Of a DNA stretch of 64,000 bases, positions 46,301-58,756 are shown piece by piece. The translations under genes were made by a program, and so were the position numbers. This DNA comes from Theobroma cacao. Its lineage: Eukaryota; Streptophyta; Magnoliopsida; Malvales; Malvaceae. Below the pieces are notes generated by a model. It made no database searches, was not told the DNA's origin, and saw only the letters and a list, made by a program, of their open reading frames with translations. The stretch lies in assembly GCF_000208745.1 (NCBI RefSeq), contig NC_030852.1:3054065-3118064 (forward strand), given 5' to 3'. Position 1 is the stretch's first letter, and each line of letters starts with the position of its first letter.

Positions 46301-46844
46301 AAAGCACCTAGAATGGAGTGTTTCATTTTATGACCATAATTTTTACTATCAGCATAAAATTGAAACACTTCCATGTTACAACAATCTATGTGAATAAAAT
46401 TGACTTTAGAAGCAACTACCATGGGTTTCGAAATGACTAGAAATACCTCTCGCGTTCCCAACTCGTTGTAAAATTCACCGAGATGGCATCTTCCGAGGCC
46501 TCACCATTTTCTCCCATATCCATGGCTCTATCTGAGGCTAGACTGAGTATTTTATCTATTGAAACTTCAGTGTCTGAATGTCTTCTACGTCGTACTCGAG
46601 GATGGACTTATGTGTCTGTATCTTATACCTTTTAGCTGCACATTTTATATGCTACCATATGATTTAAGATTGCAGTTATATAGTTTATAGCTGCATTTTA
46701 ATTTTGTTGTTGAATCCCTTATTCAAGTGCAGCCATACTTTTTTATACATTGACTAAAAAAGTGCAGCCTTAACCTAAGGCTACATATATTTCACCTATG
46801 ACTGCAATTTTTTTTTGCAGCCAAAGGTAAAAAATGTTGTAGTG
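43337..46844. mobile_element. Non-autonomous CACTA (En/Spm-like) transposon
   Basis: About 3.5 kb with identical 11-bp ends CACTACAACAT in inverted orientation (43337-43347, 46834-46844). The right end has subterminal repeats built on GCAGCC/GGCTGC and AGCTGCA (about 46630-46830), and the left has GATGCAC and TGCATC copies, the usual transposase-binding architecture of CACTA elements. No transposase was found. A clear 3-bp duplication is not visible (ATA on the left, TAT on the right). The interior contains a gene-like open stretch around 44665-44890 that is split by a SINE. A minus-strand frame of 122 codons at 46093-46461 is unidentified. Confidence 0.75.
44754..44845 (+). mobile_element. 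Short tRNA-derived SINE, copy 2, with target duplication
   Basis: 92 bp with A box TGGCTCATTAGTTAG (44768-44782), B box GGTTCAAATCC (44810-44820) and a short A tail. Flanked by a 16-bp duplication with two differences (44738-44753 AGATACTTGGAAGAAT; 44846-44861 AGATACCTAGAAGAAT). The head GAGCATTTGGCTC is shared with the copy at 8859-8952. Without it the surrounding reading frame joins cleanly (MVEVNVPQLLSEE, one stop, then SLTRYLEE and LIPNAALDKSC). Confidence 0.85.
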
Positions 46845-48082
46845 TATGCTTTTTATTTTTTTTTTGCTTCATTTTATCATTATTTAACTTAAATTGATAA
46901 TATTTTATTCGATGTTTAAAAAATTAAATCGTTGAAAACTTTAATTTTCTATGACTTAAAATTTTTCAATAGCTTATCAAAGATTCTTTTATATTGCTAC
47001 TATTACTTAACAAGTACATTTCGCAACCAAAGAAAAATCTTTTGAAATAATTAAAAAGTTCAGATTTTAAATTTATAAATAAAAAATGCATGCATAATCT
47101 TATTTTTATATGAGATAATTACATTTGAGTCTATGGTCTTATTTGTCACTTTTAATCAGGTATTATTGTTGATCCATATAATAGTATGATGAAGGCTTCA
47201 CATGTTTCATTTTACCCTTAAAACTTATATCGAAAAATGACAAGTGTCATTATTTGATTAGCGAACTCCAAATTTTTTTCTCTTTTTTTCTTTTTCCTCC
47301 TTCCTTTTCTCCCCACCCATCATCGGCCAATAAGATGATATTATCTAATACCATTCACTTACCTTATTCATCCTCGTACAACTTACACACCAAACGCATC
47401 CTATATATATTATATAAAATTCAATCTTATAACTATAAAATTTTGGTGTTAAAAATTCAAAATAAAGGTAAAATAACTTGAATATATAATTAGTAAAATT
47501 TTTGACTTTTTTTTCTCAATACTCCAATCTCAGACCAAGACGTAATTTGCTGTCTCTCATTTTCTTAGCCTGAACATGACAGTACACACTGTTAGTCCAA
47601 TCTCCTGACTTCTTTTGCAACTTGCAAGTGAGTTGAGATCTAAAAGGTTTTGCCAGTCCGTTTCTGGCAATCAATTTCTGGTAAAATGTCAATTCAAGCA
47701 AATGCATTTCTACTACAAATATACTTGCGGGTCAATCACTCCACATACCACACCAATTCATACGTACGAAAAACCGAAAAAGAAAATTCAAGAAATATTC
47801 ATTTTTCCTCATGCTTACTTTTTTCAATTCATACTAATGTCACTCTTTATCTTTTTCCAATTATACCAAACTATACTTTTCTATTTTTTAATTTTTTTCT
47901 CTTTTCTTCTTTTTATCATTGTTTAATTTAAACTGATAATATTTTATTTGGATGTTTCAATTTTGATCCCATCCTAAAATTATTTTTTGCCTCTCCGTTG
48001 GTATACATATTAATTACATTCATGCTTATCATCATTATAATTTTTATTATAGTGATTTATTTATTATCTATTTTCCTTCTTT
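46845..48082. other. Intergenic AT-rich stretch
   Basis: Includes CT- and T-rich runs (about 47270-47310). A minus-strand frame of 63 codons at 47516-47707 is somewhat less AT-rich than its surroundings but matches nothing I know. No gene is called. Confidence 0.45.
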
Positions 48083-48325
48083 CACAACATGCGACGTTGA
48101 AATTTTGGGGAGTTGTCACTAATCTTTTTTATCAAGGTGTGATTGACCACCTATTAAATTGGTTTTATTCAACGAAATGCTAAATTGATTTTAGGTTCCT
48201 TTAAAGAATAAAAAAACCTGATCTAAGAATTTTAAAGTTGGGTTTGGGAGTACAGTTACGCAAAGGGAAAGATTAGTACCCGTGACACTCGTTCTATGAA
48301 TGGTATCATTTAATAAAAAATTATC
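48083..48325 (+). mobile_element. Left end of a second family A LTR
   Basis: Aligns with 39340-39620 through TTTGGGAGTACAGTTACGC-like sequence, AAAGGGAAAGATTAGTACCC and CACCTATTAAATTGGTT. It breaks off at 48325 where family B sequence starts. Confidence 0.8.
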
Positions 48326-48850
48326 TGTCAAGCCCTACTCTATTATATACTTGTCATGTCATTCATGTACTTGATAGCATATCTACATACTGGGATGCTT
48401 CGGAGAATCGTTAAAAGTCTTGATCGTACCGAGTGGTACAATTAAGTCGATTAAAAGATCGAACTAGTTTGAATAGAGATTTTAGGATGTATTTGAGAGT
48501 TATTGAATCTTAAAATGTCTTAATATGGTGATTTGGAGTTCAAGGATTGATTTGGAGTCCAATCGGAAATTTTTATAACTTAAGGGCAAAATGGTCATTT
48601 TGCCACCCAATGGCAAAATGGGAATGTTGGATGAAGTTCTTGACCAAGTTTGACTAATTAGAGCATGATTTGAATTTGAGAAATGAAAAATTTTAATTCT
48701 GAGATTTTTTCGAACATAAGGGCAAAACAGTCATTTTACGTGCCCATGAGGACGTAATTGAAATTTTTAGAATTTTACACCACCATAACACTTGTCAAGC
48801 CCATGAATTTCACCTATCATTATTTTATACTTTGGATAATTAAGAGATTA
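48326..48850 (+). mobile_element. Diverged partial LTR of family B
   Basis: Starts TGTCAAGCCCTACTC and aligns over its length with 49211-49740 inside the LTR of the adjoining element, at clearly lower identity. It begins exactly at an LTR-like TG and stops where the next element's LTR starts, so it is a truncated older copy. Confidence 0.7.
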
Positions 48851-51800
48851 TGAAATACCCCATACTTTGATATGGTGATAAATAAAGTTGATCGAATGCA
48901 AACTGAGGTCAATTAAAATGTTTAGAAATGATAAAAGACGAAAGGAGTAGTTTAGGATAAAATATTTCGCAAGTGAAAAATAATAAAAAAATAATAATAA
49001 TTTTATCGGACGAGAATTTGTGAGATAAAAGGCGATTTGGAAGTCAAGTGAGGCCTAATAAGGTATTTTGGGTACCAAGGAGACAAGATAAAATTTTTAG
49101 AATAAAATAATATTTTATTAATGAAATAATATTAAAATATTAATATTTAGCCTGATGTCGAAATCAGTCATGAAGAAGGATCATATGGTTGATCCAAGTG
49201 GAGGAGAAGATGACAGGCCCGACTCTATAAAAATATTTGTCATGACATACATGTGATGGATAGCATGTTTGCATGCTAGGAGAGTCCCGAAAAATTTACA
49301 AAAGTCGGTATTGTACCTAGACGTATAACAAAGTGGATTTAAGTCTCGAACTAGATCAAATAGAGAATTCATGATGAAATTAAGAATTTTAAAGTCCCAG
49401 AATGGTTTAATATGGTGATTCGGAGTTCAAGGATCAATTTGGAGTCAAACCGGAATTTTCGCTATCTAGGGGCAAAATGGTCATTTGCCACCTAGGGACA
49501 AAATGAGAATTTTAGAAAAGAATTTTTTGGCCCCATTTGACTTATTGGTGTATAATTTGACTTATTGGAGTAAGATTTGAGGTTTAGAAGTGAAAAATTT
49601 TAATTTCGGTATAATTTGGAGTAAAAGGGTTAAATTGTAATTTTGCCACCCCAGGGGCAAAATTGTTATTTTCTACCACCAGGACATTTTTCCAGCACAT
49701 GGTCTTCCTTATCCTCATTTTGACCATTGACTAATTGTGTGGTGGAGATAAAAAGGATTAAAATTTTAAAAGTTTTAAAAATAGACAAATAAGAAAATGC
49801 CATGTGTCATACCTTTATTATTTTATTGTTTCTTTATAAAAAGGCATAAAATCAACCCATTTTCTTCATATGGCCGGCCAAGCAAGGAAGAGAGAGAAAG
49901 AGAGGAAGAACAAAGGGAAAAACAAGAAAACCTAGGTGAAAATTCAAAGAAAAAGTGAAGAAATCAAGGAAACAAGCTAGGTAAGTTAGAATTTCTTTAG
50001 TTCTCCTTGATACCTAGCTTACTCATGCTTTTGTTCTTGATTTTCATGGTTGAATATTGAGTTATTATGATGAATTCAATTCTGAAAAATGGGTTAGGAG
50101 AGAGAAAATTATTAGATTAATTTCATTTTAAGTTACGTTAGTGTTTTAAGTTAGTTTAGCATATTTATAAACAAAACAACAAGAAAAGAATTTATTTTCT
50201 CCCACAACCCTTAATGGTCGAATTTACCATGTGTTGAGTGAGGATGAATTTGATTTTCATTCTAGGAGAATTGATTAAGAAATGATGAATTATGAGCCTA
50301 GAAAAATAATGGAAATTTTCAGAGCAAAAATACAAATTTTTACCCACTAGGGGTATTTTCGTAATTTGCTACCGAGACTGATAAGTTGTATATCATATCA
50401 TGCATATATACCGAGCCTAAATTGATTTTATAATGGTCAAGCATTGATGTGGTGAATTATGTATTGTACATTGTGGATAGGTGGTGAGCAAAGTACACTG
50501 GTAAAAGTACTGAGATTGTGCTTGGAGACTGGGATTAGGAGTACATCGACTCCTAGAACTGTGAGTGAACTTATTATCGTCTTAATTATCTAGAGTAGTT
50601 TTATACAATTGTGTGATTTTATGAAAAATGAGTTTCAATGGTAAATTTCTATGTTTTAGGAGAAATTGCGATTTTATAAAATGATTTTATAAATTTTCTG
50701 AAAAATTGAATACTGGTTTTGAAATAGAGTAATTGGAGATTGCCTGCTTATGTTGCAAATTTATGGTTTTGAATTGAATGGCTTATGACAATAAATGAGC
50801 ATGAATGGCTAAACTAATTTTGGTGTTAGAATTATTTGTACTGAGTATTCGGCCTTGAGAGGCTAGGTTGCGATAAATTGCCATGTCATGCTAGAATGAA
50901 TTTTATTGATTGGTAGAGTATATATTAATTATTCACTGCAAAGGGGGTTCCGTGGACCAGCCTATTAGAGGGGCACGGTAAATTCCATTATATTCTTACC
51001 TTGAACGGAGATGCGCGTAGGGTATCTCCTGGGGTAAAGCTTAGGGTTCACTTCACGCTAAACCACCACGTGAAAGGGAACTCGGCCAACGCCAAGGAAC
51101 GGTTGTATTTTTTTCAAAATAAAAATATATTTTAAGTGTATACTAAATTTTAACAGCCTTGGCGGGCTCGGTTGGATGCCTTGGGCAAGGTATCACCGAG
51201 TATGAGTTTTGGCATGAGCCAAAGTTTGAAGAAATACATAAGCCAAGTTGATTACTCGATATTTATGGATTGATTTTATTTGGTTGAAATGAGTTGAAAG
51301 GTAATGAAATTACAGTATGATGATTTATTTTAATTATCTCCATTTACTCGACTTTAGATAGTTTAGATGTTATCTGTTTACTCATTGGGATTTTATAATC
51401 TCACCACCCTCATTTCCTCGCATTTCAGGCTCGGGGAATTTCATAGTTAGCTGACTTTGACAAGGACCTTCATTTGGACTCGAATCGGTAAAAGCTGTAG
51501 GTTTCCAGCTTCCGATGCATTTTGATTAGATGTGGGCCCACGTGTCACTGTAAAAGAAATTTTATGCTTTGGTTATTTGCTTTATAGTATATATGAATAT
51601 AATTAGCTTTTGCGCTATAAGAATTATGTACCGATAGTTTTATGAAAATTATTTTACAAGAAAATAGTTTATTTTATTGAATATTTTTATTATATTCAAA
51701 TGGTCAAATTTTCATTTCAAATGAACGTTTTAGATACTTAATTTGTTTTTAAATTATTAAATATATGTTTTCTGCTTACCTACTACATTTTTAGCAAGTT

Positions 51801-52044
51801 TCGAGATTTTCGATAAAAATGACGAAAATGCCCCTGTAAGCCAGAAAACAATATGGTATGTTCTGATTTGGAAATGATTTGTAATCCTTCGAATTTTGAT
51901 ATTTGATAACTATTGCTCACCGGGGAAGTGCGAAAGCTGATACGAGAGCCTTGCGGGGTTTTGATCGGCATTCGGGGTGAAGAATGTCTGTCGAGGCCTC
52001 GCGACGGTTGTCACGGGCCCGATGGAGAGTTTCGGATCGTGACA
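48851..52044 (+). repeat. 5' LTR of the family B element
   Basis: 3194 bp. At 49196-49211 it carries a polypurine-like AAGTGGAGGAGAAGA followed by TGACAGGCCC, which looks like a second, older LTR start inside the LTR. It also includes the block at 50941-51110 with GGGGCACGGTAAATTCC. No gene is called; short frames such as 49181-49372 recur in both LTRs only because the LTRs are repeats. Confidence 0.85.
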
Positions 52045-52052
52045 ATTTAGAT

Positions 52053-52068
52053 TGGTATCAGAGCATGG
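52053..52068 (+). other. Primer-binding site of the family B element
   Basis: TGGTATCAGAGCATGG, complementary to the 3' end of initiator tRNA-Met, eight bases after the LTR end at 52044. Confidence 0.88.
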
Positions 52069-53626
52069 TTTAAAGATCAGATATTTTGATTTTAAAGCAT
52101 TGGATTTTAAAGTCTTTGGTTTTAAAGTTATTTTAAGGAATCTACACTGACATTGCGTGGCTCCAAGTCCAGTTAAGTTAGGATAAGTTAAGTTAAGTTA
52201 AGTTAAATTAGGTTAGATTTAATAGAATGTATGCATCTACATATAGAAACCTACCTACTTTTGGGATACATGAACGATTAAGTAATTACTATTTGATTTC
52301 ATATACGTTTTGAGGTGCACTAGTGACACACACACCATGTCTAGGAGAGAAGGTAGTCTCGATGTCTCTCATAGTATTAGCGAGGGATTGCTCGATTCTA
52401 ATGCTAGGAGCTAATGGCAGCCCGAACCGAGTAGTCCAAAAGTGCAGATAGTAATAATATTAATGTAAGCATGAGAGGTTCCCTTTGGAGAGAATCTAAG
52501 GAATATGCTAAAGAAAAGGGGAAATTAAGGATAGCCGAAGGAGGTATTCATTCTAGGAAGAGCGGGACAGTAGTCCGACACTTTCCACCAAGCTGTGGGA
52601 GAAATGTAAGGGGACAACCAGAAAAGAATAAGGAGAAAGTAACAGTGGTAAGTAAACCCCGTAGGGGGTGAACGTTGTACGACATTTTCCTACTGGTTGT
52701 GAAAGAAATATTGCACCGATAAGTGATAAGGAACGTAGGAGAATGCAACAAGCCTAGATTGAAGAACAAAAGAGAAAATCTCAAGAGGAAGAGAAAGACC
52801 TGGAAGAGGATCCGTCGATGTGCTCGGATCAAGGCGACGAGGATCCTAAAGATACTTAATACCTTCGTTGAAGTTTGTATCACTCTAAATCTAAATAGAT
52901 GCGATGTAAGGGAAATAATAGTAGTTATCTGTACAAAGGAGTTAAGAGTTGGCTTTTATTTTGTATGACTCGAACGGATTATAAAGTAGCTGCTTAAATG
53001 ACTAAATGTGTATAGGAATCTTTTGGCATGACAGAGGTAGACTAGCAATATAATTATTGAGAAAGGATATTCACCTTAGTGGCGTGGTTGGTCACCTTAG
53101 ATAATTATTAAGGATCGACGTAGAAAGTCATTAATGGCACAAACAACTACGAGACCTGACAAATGATTACCAATTAATCGTGGAAAGGTGAAATTTGAAA
53201 TCTTAGTTGCAATTACAATTTGGAAGAATATAGGAGAAATCAATGAGGTTATAGGTGACACTTAGAATGGATGATGTGATTGAGTCGACGATTGTAATTT
53301 AAGCATGGATGGGATTACAAAATGATGCTATGACACTATAAGATGATAATTTGGCACAAATATGGACTAAGGGAGGCAAATTATGGAACTTGGGAAAAAG
53401 GGAATCCTTGATTTAATAAAAATTATGAGTGTAAAGCGTGGATAAAGATGAACTATTTTCATGGTCATTTGTACTGAAAGTTAATAAAACTATTTGAGTT
53501 ACAGGACAAGAAAGATAATTAATTGTGAATGTTAAGAAATTGGGGAATATCATAAATGTTGAATATTTTTATGTGTGGTATTTATATTGAGAATTTGATG
53601 CACAATATGGCAAGATTGTCCTAAGG
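52069..53626 (+). other. Internal region of the family B element, left part
   Basis: No intact gag or pol. A frame at 52471-52671 encodes a basic peptide with VVRHFPPSCGRNVRGQP, and a related phrase (RHFPTGCERNI) can be read in another frame at about 52680-52715, suggesting a decayed, repeated gag-like relic. Nothing else is recognised. Confidence 0.5.
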
Positions 53627-54051
53627 NNNNNNNNNNNNNNNNNNNNNNNNNNNNNNNNNNNNNNNNNNNNNNNNNNNNNNNNNNNNNNNNNNNNNNNNNN
53701 NNNNNNNNNNNNNNNNNNNNNNNNNNNNNNNNNNNNNNNNNNNNNNNNNNNNNNNNNNNNNNNNNNNNNNNNNNNNNNNNNNNNNNNNNNNNNNNNNNNN
53801 NNNNNNNNNNNNNNNNNNNNNNNNNNNNNNNNNNNNNNNNNNNNNNNNNNNNNNNNNNNNNNNNNNNNNNNNNNNNNNNNNNNNNNNNNNNNNNNNNNNN
53901 NNNNNNNNNNNNNNNNNNNNNNNNNNNNNNNNNNNNNNNNNNNNNNNNNNNNNNNNNNNNNNNNNNNNNNNNNNNNNNNNNNNNNNNNNNNNNNNNNNNN
54001 NNNNNNNNNNNNNNNNNNNNNNNNNNNNNNNNNNNNNNNNNNNNNNNNNNN
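53627..54051. other. Assembly gap (425 N)
   Basis: Undetermined bases in the internal region of the family B element. Confidence 1.
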
Positions 54052-55491
54052 TTTAAAACTTGCTGTGAAGCCTAACGGCTAAATCACAAGTTAAGGGATC
54101 ACATGCTGTGAGACATAAGTTTAAGATAGATATTCCCAAGGAAATACTCAAGAGAAGTTTTGCTCTGGATTTCGTTAAAGTAAGCACTAAGTTATGTGAT
54201 TATAAAAAGGAAGCTGTAAGCTGAGAGTGATATTAGTATTAATATTGAAAAATACTTGAGGAGAATCTAGTTTTCAGTTTTACAATTTCAAGTACAATTT
54301 ATAAATTGGTTAAGGAAGAATGATGTTATGTTCATATGAAAGAGTGAAACAAAGGATGATAGAAGTTAACCCTGAAAATGAAGTCAAATAATGAAATTTT
54401 CCTAATATATATTACGAAAATTAGAATTCGAAAATGCTTGAGGTATACATGATTCAAATGAGTGTGAGTCTTAAGTGACAAATCAATATCGTAATGCAAG
54501 AAAGATATAAGGTAATATAGAGGCATGAAAGATGATTAAGGACAAAAGGATGACTCTTAAGAATTGTGGTATTGCATGAGATGCAATGATCAAGTTAAGA
54601 TAAATCTTTGAGGCATCATTAGGATTATAAAGCATACACGCATAATAGGATTATAATTCAATGGTGATGACATTGTGATGCAATGATATATAGTATAAGG
54701 AAACTCAAACATATGGTTGGAAAAGATATGAATGATATGAAGTTGTACGCAAGCATAATAAGAAGGTTGACATGTACTATAAGAATCGTTATATTGAAAC
54801 TAGGATTTGAATGCAGATGAATAAAGGGAAATGTAGTCCAAGGTATGTGAACACATGGATCTCTATACATAACGAGAGATGTTGACATTTGAAAATACAT
54901 GTACACATGTATATATGAAATTGATAATTTGACTAACTAAGGTGAAGAATTGTTCTCAGTAATTAAGAGATTTTGAAATAATGCTAGAGGAGGTTAGTGA
55001 GCAAAAGTGTTAACAGACATGCAATGAACGATTAAAGTTATGAATGACTTTGAAGGTAAACCTTGGATTGTTTAAGTTCTTAATGGAACTCTATTAAATG
55101 AAGGGTATGGACCAGTATAAGATGAATGAATTAAGGTTGAGAAATTTGGTATGGAGCAAATTAATAAAATGATGAATAGGTATACATCAGTAAGTATGAT
55201 ATGTGATCGAAATCGATATAATTGAGATGAAGTTATGGTTCAAATTTAATAATGGTGATAAAGGCATGCTTAGTGTCTAGATATAAGAGATCATGGTTGT
55301 GAAAAGTATTACTGATCCGGTTCCAAAGGATGATAATTACCATAAATAAAGCATTTAATTGAACTGAAGGTGAACGAGGTAAATAAATTGACTGTCCCCA
55401 TAGAAGGAACAAGGAGTAGGATCATAGAAGGAGATTGATAACGCAACATCGACGGGAATTTGAGGACGAATTCTATTTAAGTGGGGGAGAT
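54052..55491 (+). other. Internal region of the family B element, right part, with polypurine tract
   Basis: AT-rich and noncoding as far as can be read. The 3' end has GAGGACGAATTC and the polypurine tract AAGTGGGGGAGAT (55479-55491), which primes plus-strand synthesis at the LTR start. Confidence 0.7.
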
Positions 55492-58400
55492 TGAAATACC
55501 CCATACTTTGATATGGCAATAAATAAAGTTGATCGAATGCAAATTGAGGTCAATTAAAATGTTTAGAAGTGATAAAAGATGAAAGGAGTAGTTTAGAATA
55601 AAATATTTCGTAAGTGAGAAAATAATAATAAAATAATAATAATATTATCGGAGGAGAATTTGTGAGATAAAAGACGATTTGGAAGTCAAGTGAGGCATAA
55701 TAAGGTATTTTGGGTACCAAGGAGACAAGATAAAAGTTTTAGAATAAAATAATATTTTATTAATAAAATAATATTAAAATATTAACATTTAGCTTGATGT
55801 CGAAATCAGTCATGAAGAAGGATCATATGGTTGATCCAAGTGGGGGAGAAGATGACAAGCCCGACTCTATAAAAATATTTGTCATGACATACATGTGATG
55901 GATAGCATGTTTGCATGCTAGGAGAGTCTCGAAAAATTTACAAAAGTCGGTATTGTACCTAGACGTGCAACAAAGTTGATTTAAGCCTCGAACTAGATCA
56001 AATAGAGAATTCACGATGAAATTAAGAATTTTAAAGTCTCAGAATGGTTTAATATGGTGATTCGGAGTTCGAGGCTCAATTTGGAGTCAAACCGGAATTT
56101 TCGCTATCTAGGGGCAAAATGGTCATTTGCCATTTAGGGACAAAATGAGAATTTTAAAAAAGATTTTTTTGACCCTATTTGACTTATTGGAGTATAATTT
56201 GACTTATTGGAGTAAAATTTGAGGTTTAGAAGTGAAAAATTTTAATTTCGGTATAATTTGGAGTAAAAAGGTAAAATGGTACTTTTGCCACCCAGGGGCA
56301 AAATTGTAATTTTCTACCACCAAGACATTTTTCCATCACATGGTCTTCCTTATCCTCATTTTGACCATTGACTAATTGTGTGGTGGAGATAAAAAGGATT
56401 AAAATTTTAAAAGTTTTAAAAATGGACCAATAAGAAAATGCCATGTGTCATACCTTTATTATTTTATTGTTTCTTTATAAAAAGGTATAAAATCAGCCCA
56501 TTTTCTTCATATGGCCGGCCAAGCAAGGAAGAGAGAGAAAAAGAGGAAGAACAAAGGGAAAAATAAGAAAACCTAGGTGAAAATTCAAAGAAAAAGTGAA
56601 GAAATCAAGGAAACAAGCTAAGTAAGTTAGAATTTCTTTAGTTCTCCTTGATACCTAGCTTACTCATGCTTTTGTTCTTGATTTTCATGGTTGAATATTG
56701 AGTTATTATGATGAATTCAATTCTGAAAAATGGGTTAGGAGAGAGAAAATTATTAGATTAATTTGATTTTAAGTTATGTTAGTGTTTTAAGTTAGTTTAG
56801 CATATTTAGAAACAAAACAATAAGAAAAGAATTTATTTTCTCCCACAACCCTTAATGGTCGAATTTACCATGTGTTGAGTGAGGATGAATTTGATTTTCA
56901 TTCTAGGAGAATTGGTTAAGAAATGATGAATTATGAGCCTAGAAAAATAATNNNNNNNNNNNNNNNNNNNNNNNNNNNNNNNNNNNNNNNNNNNNNNNNN
57001 NNNNNNNNNNNNNNNNNNNNNNNNNNNNNNNNNNNNNNNNNNNNNNNNNNNNNNNNNNNNNNNNNNNNNNNNNNNNNNNNNNNNNNNNNNNNNNNNNNNN
57101 NNNNNNNNNNNNNNNNNNNNNNNNNNNNNNNNNNNNNNNNNNNNNNNNNNNNNNNNNNNNNNNNNNNNNNNNNNNNNNNNNNNNNNNNNNNNNNNNNNNN
57201 NNNNNNNNNNNNNNNNNNNNNNNNNNNNNNNNNNNNNNNNNNNNNNNNNNNNNNNNNNNNNNNNNNNNNNNNNNNNNNNNNNNNNNNNNNNNNNNNNNNN
57301 NNNNNNNNNNNNNNNNNNNNNNNNNNNNNNNNNNNNNNNNNNNNNNNNNAATGGTAAATTGCTATGTTTTAGGAGAAATTGCGATTTTATAAAATGATTT
57401 TATAAATTTTCTGAAAAATTGAATACTGATTTTGAAATAGAGTAATTGGAGACTACGTGCTTGTGTTGCAAATTTATGGTTTTGAATTGAATGGCTTATG
57501 ACAATAAATGAGCATGAATGGCTAAACTAATTTTGGTGTTAGAATTATTTGTACTGAGTATTCAGCCTTAAGAGGCTAGGTTGCGATAAATTGCCATGTC
57601 ATGCTAGAATGAATTTATTAATTGGTGGAGTATATATTAATTATTCGCTGCAAAGGGGGTTCCGTGGACTAGCCTATTAGAGGGGCACGGTAAACTCCAT
57701 TATATTCTTACCTCAAACGGAGAGGCGCATAAGGTATCTCCTAGGGTAAAGCTTAGGGTTTACTTCACGCCAAACCACCACGTGAAGGGGAACTCAGCCA
57801 ACACCAAGGAACGACTGCATTTTTCTCAAACTAAAAATATATTTTAAGTGTATACAAAAATTTTAACAGCCTTGGTGGACTCGATTGGATGCCCTGCGCA
57901 AGATATCGCAGAGTATGAGTTTTGGCACGAGCCAAAGTTTTAAGAAATTCATAAGCCAAGTTGATTACTCGATTTATATGGATTGATTTTATTTGGTTGA
58001 AATGAGTTGAAGGTAATGAAATTACAATATGATGACTTATTTCAATTGTCTCCATTTACTCGACTTTAGATAGTTTAGATGGTATCTGTTTACTCACTGG
58101 GATGTTATAATCTCACCACCCTCATTTCCTCACATTTTAGGCTCAAGGAATTCCATAGTTAGCTGACTTGACAAGGACCTTCATTTGGACTCGAATCAGT
58201 AAAAGCTGTAGGTTTCCAACTTCTGATGCATTTTGGTTAGATGTGGGCCCACGTGTCATTGTAAAAGAAATTTTATGCTTTGGTTATTTACTTTATAGTA
58301 TATATGGATATAATTAACTTTTACGCTATAAGAATTATGTACCGATAGTTTTATGAAAATTAATTTTACAAGAAAATAGTTTATTTTATTGAATATTTTT

Positions 58401-58756
58401 ATTATATTCAAATGGTCAAAGTTTCACTTCAAATGAACGTTTTAGATACTTAATTTGTTTTTAAATCATTAAATATATATTTTCTGCTTACCTACTACAT
58501 TTTTAGCAAGTTTCAAGATTTTCGACAAAAATGACGAAAATGCCCTTGTGAGCCAGAAAACAATATGTTATGTTCTGATTTGAAAATAATTTGTAATCCT
58601 TTGAAGTTTGATATTTGATAACTATTGCTCACCGGGGAAGTGCGAAAGCTGATACGAGAGCCTTGCGAGGTTTCGATAGACATTCGAGGTGAAGAATGTT
58701 TGTCGAGGCCTTGCGATGGTTGTCACGGGCTCGATGGGGAGTTTTGGGTCGTGACA
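55492..58756 (+). repeat. 3' LTR of the family B element
   Basis: 3265 bp including a 398-base gap. It repeats 48851-52044, with the embedded polypurine tract and TGACAAGCCC start at 55838-55853. Confidence 0.85.
56952..57349. other. Assembly gap (398 N)
   Basis: Undetermined bases inside the 3' LTR. The 5' LTR supplies the homologous sequence, so the gap probably marks an assembly collapse of near-identical LTRs. Confidence 1.

Larger units (their letters stand above)
48851..58756 (+). mobile_element. LARD-like LTR retrotransposon of family B with 3.2-kb LTRs
   Basis: LTRs at 48851-52044 and 55492-58756 start TGAAATACCCC and end TCGTGACA. The primer-binding site TGGTATCAGAGCATGG (initiator tRNA-Met) is at 52053-52068. 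The polypurine tract AAGTGGGGGAGAT adjoins 55492 and is preceded by GAGGACGAATTC, a phrase seen at the 3' end of many plant Gypsy elements. The interior is about 3.4 kb, with 425 bases unknown, and shows no RT, integrase or RNase H. Very large LTRs and a noncoding core define LARD-type elements. The LTRs are nearly identical by eye, so the insertion is recent. Flanking pentamers differ (GATTA left, GTACA right). Confidence 0.82.

Noticed and set aside
49181..49372. Minus-strand frame conserved again at 55823-56014
   Set aside because: Conservation is due to the two LTRs being copies of one another, not to selection on a protein.
56923..57357. Long frame of 144 codons
   Set aside because: Runs almost entirely through undetermined bases of an assembly gap.
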